Assembly: GCF_000721235.1 (NCBI RefSeq) | Contig: NZ_JOFH01000074.1 | Location: forward strand, 1 to 11,775 | From: Streptomyces olivaceus | GTDB lineage: Bacteria; Actinomycetota; Actinomycetes; Streptomycetales; Streptomycetaceae | Length of the DNA: 11,775 nucleotides | Direction of reading: 5' to 3' | In this document: positions 1 to 8,500 of the stretch, piece after piece | How positions within the stretch are numbered: position 1 is the first letter of the stretch | Layout of the letters: every line of letters begins with the position of its first letter | Position numbers and translations under genes: made by a program | The notes under the pieces: model-generated | What the model was told of the DNA's origin: nothing | The model's input: the letters and a program-made list of their open reading frames with translations, nothing else | Database searches by the model: none

Positions 1-3000
1 TGTGGATGTTCCGTCCTCGCGGGTGGACTGGTCTTCGGGTGCGGTGCGGTTGGTGACGGAGGAGGTGGCGTGGCCGGAGACGGGGCGTCCCCGCCGCGCC
101 GCCGTCTCCTCCTTCGGCATCAGCGGCACCAACGCCCACCTCGTACTGGAACAGGCGCCGGAGCAGGCGGCCCCCGCCGGGCCCCGGGCGGCCCGCGGCA
201 GTGCTCCGGACCGCGGCACGGCGTGGACGCTCTCCGGCCGCAGCCCCGAGGCGCTGCGCGACCAGGCCGGACGCCTGGCCGCGTGGGTCCGCGCCCATCC
301 CGGCACCGACCACCGGGCGGTCGCCGCCTCGCTCAGCGGCAGCCGGACCCATTTCGAGCACCGGGCGGTGGCCGTCGGACAGGACGCCGGCACGCTCGCC
401 GCCGGGCTCGACGCGCTGGCCGCCGGACGCGAGGCGCCCGGCACCCTGACGGGACGCACCGTGCCCGCCAAGGGAACCGTGTTCGTCTTCCCCGGGCAGG
501 GCCCCCAGTGGGCCGGCATGGCCGAGGCGCTGCTGCGCGAGTCACCGCTCTTCGCGGCGGAGATCGACGCCTGCGCGCGGGCCCTGGAGCCGTACACGGA
601 CTGGCGGTTGCTGGACGTCCTGCGCGGCCTGCCCGGCGCCCCCGGTCTGGACCGGGTCGACGTGGTCCAGCCGGCGCTGTTCGCCGTGATGGTCTCGCTC
701 GCCGCGCTGTGGCGTGCGCACGGGGTCCGGCCCGACGCCGTGATCGGACACTCCCAGGGCGAGATAGCCGCCGCCCACGTCGCGGGAGCCCTCAGCCTCA
801 CGGACGCCGCCAAGGTGGTGGCGCTGCGCTCCCGGGCGCTGGCCCGGGTCGCCGGTACGGGCGGGATGGCCTCCGTGCCCCTGTCCGAGGAACGCGTCCG
901 AGCCCTGATCGCGGACCGTCCCGGTCTCCACGTGGCCGCGCTCAACGGGCCCGCCACCACCGTGGTCGCCGGTGACACCGGCGCTCTGGAGCAGCTGCTT
1001 GCCGACTGCCGGGCCGACGGCGTCGAGGCGCGGGCCGTCGCCGTCGACTACGCCTCCCACACCCCGCACATGAACGTGCTGCGGGACGAACTGGGCACCG
1101 CGCTCGACGGACTCACCCCGGTCGCCGCGGACATCCCCTTCTACTCCACGGTCACCGGGGGCCTCCTCGACACCACCGCCCTGACCGGTGAGTACTGGTT
1201 CCAGAACCTGACCCGGCCCGTCCTGTTCCGGTCCACCGTCGAGCGACTGGACGCGGACGGCCACGACCTGTACGTGGAGAGCAGTCCCCACCCCGTCCTG
1301 GTGCCGAGCATCCAGCACATCCTGGAGGAGGCGCAGGGCGCGTCGGCGGTCGGCGCCGGCGACCGGGACCCGGGCACGGCGCTGGGCACCCTGCGCCGCG
1401 ACTCCGGGGACTGGACACGGTTCCTGACCGCGCTCGGGACCGCCCACGTGCGGGGCGCCCCCGTGACCTGGTCGCGAGCGCTCGGCTCCGCGGACCACGA
1501 CGGCCCCCATCTCGACCTGCCCACCTACGCGTTCCAGCACGAGCGCTACTGGCTCGCCGCGTCCGAGGGCGCCGTCGACGCCACCGGTCTCGGTCTCGGC
1601 ACCGCCGGCCACCCCCTGCTGGCCAGCACCACGGTGCTGCCCGACGGCGCCTGGCACGCCACCGGTGTCCTGCGCGTCGACGGGCACCCGTGGCTCGCCG
1701 ACCACGCCGTCGCCGGCACACCGCTGCTGCCCGCCACCGCCTGCCTGGACCTCGCCCTGACGGCGGGGCACGCCGTCGGCCGTCCCGACGTACGGGAACT
1801 CACCCTGCACGCGCCCCTGCTGCTCGACCCCGAACGGGCCGTGCACCTGCACCTGACCGTCACCGCGTCCGACGACGGGGACGGCAACGGGGACGGGCAC
1901 GGGGACGGCCAGGGAACCGGCCCCCGGCGATTCGACATCCACTCCCGCCCGGAGAGCGCCGCGCACGACCTGCCCTGGACCCACCACGCCTCCGGCCTCC
2001 TGGACGACGGGCCCGGCAGGGCCGCCCCACGCGACGCGTCCCGCCGCTGGCCGCCCCCCGGCGCCGTACGGGTGACGGCGGACGACGCCTACGAGCGTCT
2101 CGCGGAACGGGGCTACGGCTACGGCCCCGCCTTCCGCAACCTGCACTCCCTCCATCGGCGCGGCGACGTGCTGTACGCCGAGGTCCGGCTGGCCCCGGAG
2201 ACACCCGTCACCGGACACGCCGTCCACCCGGCCCTGCTCGACGCCGCCCTGCACGCCCTCCTCGTCGCGCCCGACGGCGACGGGGGCGACGCCCCTGTGG
2301 TGCTGCCCTTCTCGTGGAGCGGAGTGCGCCTGCACGCCACCGAGGCCGACACCCTGCGGGTGAGCCTCGCCCCCGTCGGCCCCGGTACCGTCCGGCTCAC
2401 GGCGACCGACCCGGCCGGCCGGCCGGTCGTCACCGCCGACGCGCTCTCGCTGCGGCCACTGGAGGGCTCCCTGACCGCGGCCTCCTCCGAGTCCGGCGGG
2501 GACGGCATCCGGCGCTCGCTGTTCCGGCTGGACTGGCACCCTCTCGACGTCGAGGAGGCACCGGGCGCCGAGGCGGCCCGGACGACCGCCCTGATCGGTG
2601 GCCCCCGCGCCGTCGCACCGGACGGCACGGGCCCGGCCGACGGCCGGTACGACAGCCTGTCCGAACTGACCGCCGCACTGGCGAAAGAGCCCGACGAGCA
2701 GGTCCCTGAGACGGTGGTCGCCGTCGTGCCGACGCCGCGGGCCGCCGAGGAGCACGAGCGGGCCGCGGCCGTGACCCTCGACGTGCTGCGACTGGTCCAG
2801 GACTGGCTCGCCGACCCGCGCTGGGTCGCCAGCCGCCTGGTCCTCGCCACGACCCGCGCGGTGGCCGTCGAGCCGGCCGACCCCGTCGACCCCGCGCACG
2901 CCGCCGTGTGGGGGCTGATCCGCAGCGCCCAGGCGGAGAACCCCGGCCGCTTCCTGCTGCTGGACTGCGACACCCCGGATCTGTGGACCTCGGTTCCGCA

Positions 3001-5401
3001 CCGGCTCCCGCACGCCGTGCTCTTCGGTGACGAGCCCCAGACCGCCGTCCGGGCCGGACACCTCAGCGCCGCCCGGCTGGCCCCCGCCACCGGGGCGGAC
3101 ACCTTGCTCCCGCCCGCCGGCGACACCGACTGGCAGGTGGAGGCGAACGGCAGCGGGGGCACTCTGGACCAGGTCACCCTGACCGCGCGCGACGACGGCA
3201 GCGCGCCCCTCGGCCCCGGCGAGGTCCGGATCGCGGTCCGGGCGGCCGGTCTCAACTTCCGGGACGTCATGGTGTCCCTCGGACTGGTACCGGTGAAGGC
3301 ACCCATCGGCGGGGAGGACGCCGGTGTCGTCACCGAGGTCGGCCCCGAGGTCCCCGGCCTGGCTCCGGGCGACCGCGTCATGGGCATGTTCCCGCGGGGC
3401 GGCATCGGTCCGGTCCGGGTGGCCGACCACCGCCTCGTGGGCCGCGTCCCCGAGCACTGGTCCTTCACCGACGCGGCGACCGTGCCGGCGGCGTTCCTGA
3501 CGGCCTACCACTGCCTCGTCCGCGTCGCCGCCACGGGCCCCGGCGACAAGGTACTGATCCACGCCGGCACCGGCGGGGTCGGCATGGCCGCGGTGCAACT
3601 CGCCCGGCACCTGGGCGCCGAGGTCTACGCCACCGCCAGCCCGCCGAAATGGGACACCCTGCGGGCGCTGGGGCTGGACGACGACCACATCGCCTCCTCG
3701 CGCACCCTCGACTTCGAGGACCACTTCCGCAGCCGGTCGCCCGGCGGACTGGACGTCGTACTGAACTCGCTGGCCCAGGAGTTCGTCGACGCCTCCCTGC
3801 GCCTCACGGCCCCCGGCGGCAGGTTCGTCGAGATGGGCAAGACCGACATCCGCGACGCGGCGGAGGTCGCCGCGGCCCACCCCGGCGTCGCCTACACCGC
3901 CTTCGACCTGCTGGAAGCCGACCCCGACGACATCCACGACACGCTCACCGTCCTCGGCGGCCTCTTCGACGCCGGCGCCCTCCGGCCGCTGCCCGCCACC
4001 AGCTGGCCGCTGTCCCGGACCCGCGCGGCCCTGCGCCATCTCGGCCAGGCCCGGCACACCGGCAAGGTCACCCTCGACCTGCCACCGGTCCTCGACACCG
4101 ACGGCACGGTGCTGATCACCGGCGGCACCGGGACCCTGGGCGGCATCGTCGCCCACCACCTGGTCACCCGGCACGGTGTCCGCCACCTGCTGCTGGCCGG
4201 ACGGCGCGGCCCCGACGCGCCGGACGCCCGGCGGCTGGACGCCGAACTCACCGGCCTCGGCGCCCGTGTCACCCTCGCCGCCTGCGACATCGCCGACCGC
4301 ACGGCCCTGGACGCGCTGCTCGCCGCGGTCCCGGCCGCCCACCCCCTCACCGCGGTCGTCCACGCGGCAGGCGCCCTGGACGACGCCGTGCTGGAGAACC
4401 TCACGCCGGGGCAGCTGCGGACCGTGTCCCGTCCCAAGGCCGAGGCCGCCTGGAACCTCCACCGGGCCACCGAGCACCTGGACCTGGCCGCCTTCGTCCT
4501 GTTCTCCTCGGTGGCCGGCACCCTCGGCAACCCCGGCCAGGCCAACTACGCCGCCGCCAACGTCTTCCTCGACGCGCTCAGCCACCACCGGCGCCGGCTC
4601 GGGCTGCCCGCCACCTCCCTCGCCTGGGGGCTGTGGGAGGAGGCCAGCGGGATGACGGGGCACCTGGACGCCGCACAGCGCGACCGGGTCGCCGGGCAGA
4701 CCGGGCTCGGCCCGCTCGCCACGGAGCACGGGCTGCGGCTGTTCGACGCCGCACTCCGGCTCGATCAGCCGTTCCTCCTGGCGGCGCCTCTCGACCCGGC
4801 CGCCGCACCGGACACCGTGCCGGCCGTGCTGCGGAACCTGACCGGCGCACCGAAGCGCCGGACGGCCGCGAAGGGCACGGACGCGGGCGACCCCACGGCC
4901 GAACTGGCCGCGCTCGCCCCCCAGGAGCAGCACCACCACCTGCTCACCCTCGTCCGCGGACACGCCGCGGCGGTGCTCGGCCGGCCCACCGCGGACGGCA
5001 TCCTCGCCGGCCGGCCCTTCAAGGAGATGGGGTTCGACTCCCTCACGGCAGTCGAACTGCGCAACCGCCTCACCACGGCGACCCGGCTGCGGCTGTCCCC
5101 GACCGCCGTCTTCGACCACCCCACCCCCACCGCGCTCGCCACCCACCTGCACGTCCGGCTCGCGCCGCCCAGCGGGAACGACGACCCGCTCCGCGCGGTC
5201 CTGGGGGACATCGAACGGCTGGAGGCGGCGCTCTCCGGCATCCCACCGCAGGAGGCACAGCCGGTACGGGCCCGTCTGGAGAGCCTCCTGTGGCAGTGGT
5301 CGCCCGCGGACAACCCCGCGGAACCGAGCGGCGGCGACCTCGATTCCGCGACCGACGACGAGGTCTTCGCGGTCATCGACAACGAACTCGGACTTTCCTG
5401 A
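1..5401 (+). CDS. Modular type I polyketide synthase, 5'-partial: (KS)-AT-DH-ER-KR-ACP, fully reducing methylmalonyl module
   Basis: This is the C-terminal 1799 residues of a cytosolic PKS subunit; residue n starts at nt 3n-1. The GTG at position 2 is an internal valine of the KS, not a start, because the chain begins mid-domain. Domains in order: KS end (1-52, with [11 protein letters not shown]). AT (about 158-455): GHSQGE 249-254 with nucleophile S251, and YASH 350-353 with catalytic H353; this pair is the methylmalonyl-CoA signature. DH (about 536-820): HxxxGxxxxP at H568/G572/P577, GYGPAF 706-711, D747/H751. KR structural half (about 838-1025). ER (about 1046-1360): LNFRDV 1084-1089 and nucleotide loop HAGTGGVG 1187-1194. 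KR (about 1366-1570): TGGTGTLGG from 1373, LDD 1459-1461 (B type), K1479, S1503, Y1516, N1520. ACP (about 1640-1715): GFDS with phosphopantetheine S1680. C-terminal docking region 1725-1799. All catalytic motifs look intact. Role: one propionate extension with complete beta-carbon reduction to CH2. It hands the chain to the next gene 28 bp downstream. Confidence 0.97.
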   Translation, partial: VDVPSSRVDWSSGAVRLVTEEVAWPETGRPRRAAVSSFGISGTNAHLVLEQAPEQAAPAGPRAARGSAPDRGTAWTLSGRSPEALRDQAGRLAAWVRAHPGTDHRAVAASLSGSRTHFEHRAVAVGQDAGTLAAGLDALAAGREAPGTLTGRTVPAKGTVFVFPGQGPQWAGMAEALLRESPLFAAEIDACARALEPYTDWRLLDVLRGLPGAPGLDRVDVVQPALFAVMVSLAALWRAHGVRPDAVIGHSQGEIAAAHVAGALSLTDAAKVVALRSRALARVAGTGGMASVPLSEERVRALIADRPGLHVAALNGPATTVVAGDTGALEQLLADCRADGVEARAVAVDYASHTPHMNVLRDELGTALDGLTPVAADIPFYSTVTGGLLDTTALTGEYWFQNLTRPVLFRSTVERLDADGHDLYVESSPHPVLVPSIQHILEEAQGASAVGAGDRDPGTALGTLRRDSGDWTRFLTALGTAHVRGAPVTWSRALGSADHDGPHLDLPTYAFQHERYWLAASEGAVDATGLGLGTAGHPLLASTTVLPDGAWHATGVLRVDGHPWLADHAVAGTPLLPATACLDLALTAGHAVGRPDVRELTLHAPLLLDPERAVHLHLTVTASDDGDGNGDGHGDGQGTGPRRFDIHSRPESAAHDLPWTHHASGLLDDGPGRAAPRDASRRWPPPGAVRVTADDAYERLAERGYGYGPAFRNLHSLHRRGDVLYAEVRLAPETPVTGHAVHPALLDAALHALLVAPDGDGGDAPVVLPFSWSGVRLHATEADTLRVSLAPVGPGTVRLTATDPAGRPVVTADALSLRPLEGSLTAASSESGGDGIRRSLFRLDWHPLDVEEAPGAEAARTTALIGGPRAVAPDGTGPADGRYDSLSELTAALAKEPDEQVPETVVAVVPTPRAAEEHERAAAVTLDVLRLVQDWLADPRWVASRLVLATTRAVAVEPADPVDPAHAAVWGLIRSAQAENPGRFLLLDCDTPDLWTSVPHRLPHAVLFGDEPQTAVRAGHLSAARLAPATGADTLLPPAGDTDWQVEANGSGGTLDQVTLTARDDGSAPLGPGEVRIAVRAAGLNFRDVMVSLGLVPVKAPIGGEDAGVVTEVGPEVPGLAPGDRVMGMFPRGGIGPVRVADHRLVGRVPEHWSFTDAATVPAAFLTAYHCLVRVAATGPGDKVLIHAGTGGVGMAAVQLARHLGAEVYATASPPKWDTLRALGLDDDHIASSRTLDFEDHFRSRSPGGLDVVLNSLAQEFVDASLRLTAPGGRFVEMGKTDIRDAAEVAAAHPGVAYTAFDLLEADPDDIHDTLTVLGGLFDAGALRPLPATSWPLSRTRAALRHLGQARHTGKVTLDLPPVLDTDGTVLITGGTGTLGGIVAHHLVTRHGVRHLLLAGRRGPDAPDARRLDAELTGLGARVTLAACDIADRTALDALLAAVPAAHPLTAVVHAAGALDDAVLENLTPGQLRTVSRPKAEAAWNLHRATEHLDLAAFVLFSSVAGTLGNPGQANYAAANVFLDALSHHRRRLGLPATSLAWGLWEEASGMTGHLDAAQRDRVAGQTGLGPLATEHGLRLFDAALRLDQPFLLAAPLDPAAAPDTVPAVLRNLTGAPKRRTAAKGTDAGDPTAELAALAPQEQHHHLLTLVRGHAAAVLGRPTADGILAGRPFKEMGFDSLTAVELRNRLTTATRLRLSPTAVFDHPTPTALATHLHVRLAPPSGNDDPLRAVLGDIERLEAALSGIPPQEAQPVRARLESLLWQWSPADNPAEPSGGDLDSATDDEVFAVIDNELGLS
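1877..1912 (+). repeat. Three 12-bp tandem repeats inside the DH domain (Gly-Asp-Gly-X)
   Basis: Three consecutive near-identical 12-bp units (ggggacggcaac, ggggacgggcac, ggggacggccag) encode GDGN-GDGH-GDGQ, residues 626-637 of the first PKS protein. They sit between a predicted beta strand (HLHLTVTAS) and the next (RRFDIHSRP) of the dehydratase fold. This is most likely a surface loop away from the catalytic H568 and D747. The array is in frame and does not disturb the motifs. It looks like slippage-prone DNA tolerated in a loop. Confidence 0.8.
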
Positions 5402-5522
5402 CCGGCAGAGCTGAGCTTGGGGGACCCTGATGTCGGACGAACAGAAGCTCCGCGACTACCTGCGCCGCGTCACAGCCGACCTGCGCCGGACCCGGCAGCG
5501 GCTGCAGGAGGCCGAGTCCGAC
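5177..5522 (+). other. Docking-domain pair joining PKS proteins 1 and 2
   Basis: The tail of protein 1 (residues ~1726-1799) has two helical stretches (LRAVLGDIERLEAALSG; AQPVRARLESLLWQW), a flexible linker, and a last helix SATDDEVFAVIDNELG. This is the layout of class 1a C-terminal docking domains, with a dimerising helical part followed by the recognition helix. The head of protein 2 (residues 1-31, from nt 5430) is the matching N-terminal coiled coil just before the KS. Adjacency and family layout imply that protein 1 passes its chain to protein 2. The contact residues themselves are not resolved here. Confidence 0.8.
5419..5424 (+). promoter_or_regulatory. Ribosome binding site of the second PKS gene
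   Basis: GGGGGA lies 5 nt before the ATG at 5430, inside the 28-bp gap after the TGA of the upstream gene. It supports this ATG as the start, and the product begins directly with a docking coiled coil. The gap is too short for a separate promoter, so the genes are probably cotranscribed. Confidence 0.65.
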
Positions 5523-8500
5523 CGGTACGAGCCGGTCGCCGTCGTCGGCATGGGCTGCCGATACCCCGGCGGCGTCGCCTCCCCGGACGACCTGTGGCGG
5601 CTGGTGGCCGACGGGACCGACGCGATCTCGGGCTACCCGGCGGACCGGGGATGGGACCTGGAGTCCCTCTACGACCCCGACCCCGACGTGCCCGGCAAGA
5701 GCTACGGCCGGGAAGGCGGGTTCCTCTACGACGCGGGCGACTTCGACGCCGCCCTGTTCAACATGAGCCCCCGCGAAGCCCTGGCCACGGACCCCCAGCA
5801 GCGACTCGTCCTGGAGACCGCCTGGGAGACCCTGGAAAGGGCCGGCGTGGACCCGTCCTCGCTGCACGGCACCAGGACCGGCGTCTTCACCGGCAGCTAC
5901 GACCACGACTACGGCACCCTGCTCGCGCGAGCCTCGGGCGAGACCGAAGGCTACATCCCCACCGGCGTCTTCTCCTCCGTGATCTCCGGCCGGGTGGCGT
6001 ACTCGCTGGGCCTGGAAGGGCCCGCGGTGACGGTCGACACGGCGTGCTCGTCCTCGCTGACCGCCATCCACCTGGCGTGTCACTCGCTGCGGTCGGGCGA
6101 GAGCACCCTGGCCCTGGCCGGCGGGGTCTCGGTCATGGCCACACCCACCGCCTTCGTCGCCTTCAGCCGCCAGCGGGGACTCGCCCCCGACGGCCGGTGC
6201 AAGGCCTTCGCCGCGGCGGCGGACGGGACGAACTTCTCCGAGGGCGTCGGCCTGCTGCTCCTGGAGCGGCTGTCCGACGCTGAGCGCAACGGACACCCCG
6301 TGCTCGCACTGGTCCGTGGCAGCGCGCTCAACCAGGACGGTGCGTCGAACGGACTGGCGGCGCCGAACGGCCCCGCGCAGCAGCGGGTGATCCGCCAGGC
6401 ACTCGCGCACGCACGCCTCACCGCGGACCAGGTGGACGCCGTGGAGGCGCACGGCACCGGCACGACGCTGGGGGACCCGATCGAGGCCCAGGCCCTGCTG
6501 GCCACCTACGGAGAGCGCCGGCCGGCCGAACGTCCGCTGCTGCTCGGGTCGTTGAAGTCGAACATCGGACACACGCAGGCGGCGGCGGGAGTCGCCGGAG
6601 TGATCAAGATGGTGCAGGCCATGCGGCACGGTCTGCTGCCCCGCACCCTGCACGTCGACGCCCCCACCCCGCACGTCGACTGGTCGGCGGGGGCGGTGGA
6701 ACTGCTCACCGAGGCGACCGACTGGCCCCGGACGGACCGGCCACGCCGCGCGGCGGTGTCGTCGTTCGGCATCAGCGGCACCAACGCCCACCTGGTGCTG
6801 GAGCAGGCACCGGAGGCGGCCCCGGACACCGCCGTCGAACAGCCCGGTTCCGTGCCGGTGGTGCCGTGGGTCGTCTCCGGACACACCCCCGAGGCGCTGC
6901 GCGCACAGGCCGGACGGTTGCGGACCCATCTGGAGGAGCACCCGTCGCCGTCGCCCGCCGCGGTCGGACACGAACTCGCGGCCGGCCGGGCCCGGCTCGG
7001 CCACCGGGCGGTGGTGCTGGGCACCGACCGCGAGCGACTGCTGGCCGGCCTCGAAGCGGTACGGCGGGGCGAACCGGGACCGGACGCCGTGACGGCCGAG
7101 CGGGCACCCGCCCCCGAGGGCCGCAGGACGGTCTTCGTCTTCCCCGGCCAGGGGGCGCAGTGGGAGGGCATGGCGCTGGAACTCGCCGACGCCTCGGAGG
7201 CGTTCCGCGACCGGCTGCTCCAGTGCGGACACGCCCTGCGGCCCCACGCCGACTGGTCCCTGACGGACGTGCTGAGCGGCGCTCCGGGGGCCCCGGGACT
7301 GGACCGGGTGGACGTGGTCCAGCCGGTGCTCTTCTCGGTGATGGTCTCCCTGGCGGCCCTGTGGCGTTCGGCGGGGGTCCACCCGGACGCGGTGATCGGG
7401 CACTCGCAGGGAGAGATCGCCGCCGCGTGCGTGGCCGGGATCCTGTCACTGGAGGACGCCGCCGCGGTGGTGGCGCTGCGCAGCCGGCTGCTCGCGCGGC
7501 TGTCCGGCAAGGGCGGCATGGTCTCGGTCGCCCTCCCCGCCGAGGAGGCGCGGGAAAGGCTCCGGCACTGGGAGGGCAGGCTCGGTGTGGCGGCGGTCAA
7601 CGGGCCGCGGTCGGTCGTGGTCTCCGGCGACACCGACGCACTGGAGGAACTCCTCGCCGCCTGCGAGCAGGACTCCGTACGGGCACGCCGGGTCCCCGTG
7701 GACTACGCCTCCCACTCCGGCCACGTGGAGGCGGTGGAGACCGACCTCCTCGAAGCGCTCACGTCCGTGCGACCGCGTCCCGGGGAGATCCCCTTCTACT
7801 CGACCGTCACCGCCGAGGCCGCCGACGGCACCGGCCTCGACGCGGCGTACTGGTACCGCAACCTGCGCGAGCCGGTGCGGTTCGCCCCCGTGGTCCAGAC
7901 ACTGGCGGAGCGGGGATTCGACGCGTTCGTCGAGGTCAGCCCCCACCCGGTGCTCACCGCGAGCGTCGAGGACACCGTCGCTGACCGCCCGGTCTGCGTC
8001 AGCGGCACGATACGCCGCGGCGAGGGCGGACTCGAACGGTTCCTGCGGTCGGCCGGAGAACTCTTCGTCGAGGGAGTGGACGTCGACTGGGCATCGGTGT
8101 TCGCCGGGTCGGACGAGCGGTGCCGGACTCTGCCCACCTACGCGTTCCAGCGCCGGCGCTACTGGCTCGACCCGGGCCCGGCGGCCGGGGACCTGGCCGC
8201 GCACGGTCTCACCGGGCTGGACCATCCGCTGCTCGGCGCGGCGTTGGAGGACCCCGAGTCCGGGAGCGTGGTGGTCGGCGGGCGGCTGTCGGTGCGCGAC
8301 GTGCCGTGGCTGGCGCAGCACCGGGTGCTCGGCCAGGTGTTCGTGCCCGGTGCCGCGCTGGTGGAGATGGTGATCCGCGCCGCCGACCTCGCCGGCTGCG
8401 CGCTGGTGGAGGAACTGGTGGTCCGGACGCCGCTCGTGCTCGACGAGACCACCGCGACGCTGCTGAGGATCGTGGTGCGGCCCGCCGTGGACGGTGCGCG

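Noticed and set aside
2..4. GTG as the start of the first gene
   Set aside because: It is an internal Val codon of the KS C-terminus; a PKS module cannot begin with the last ~50 residues of a KS.
542..5152. 1536-codon open frame on the minus strand
   Set aside because: It lies exactly opposite the PKS gene. Very high GC at third positions suppresses stops in this antisense frame, and the translation is low-complexity Gly/Arg/Val/Gln with no recognisable domain.
473..8039. Recent duplication of the AT domains of genes 1 and 2
   Set aside because: They share motifs such as [12 protein letters not shown] and [10 protein letters not shown] but differ at many residues in between. This is normal for methylmalonyl ATs within one cluster.
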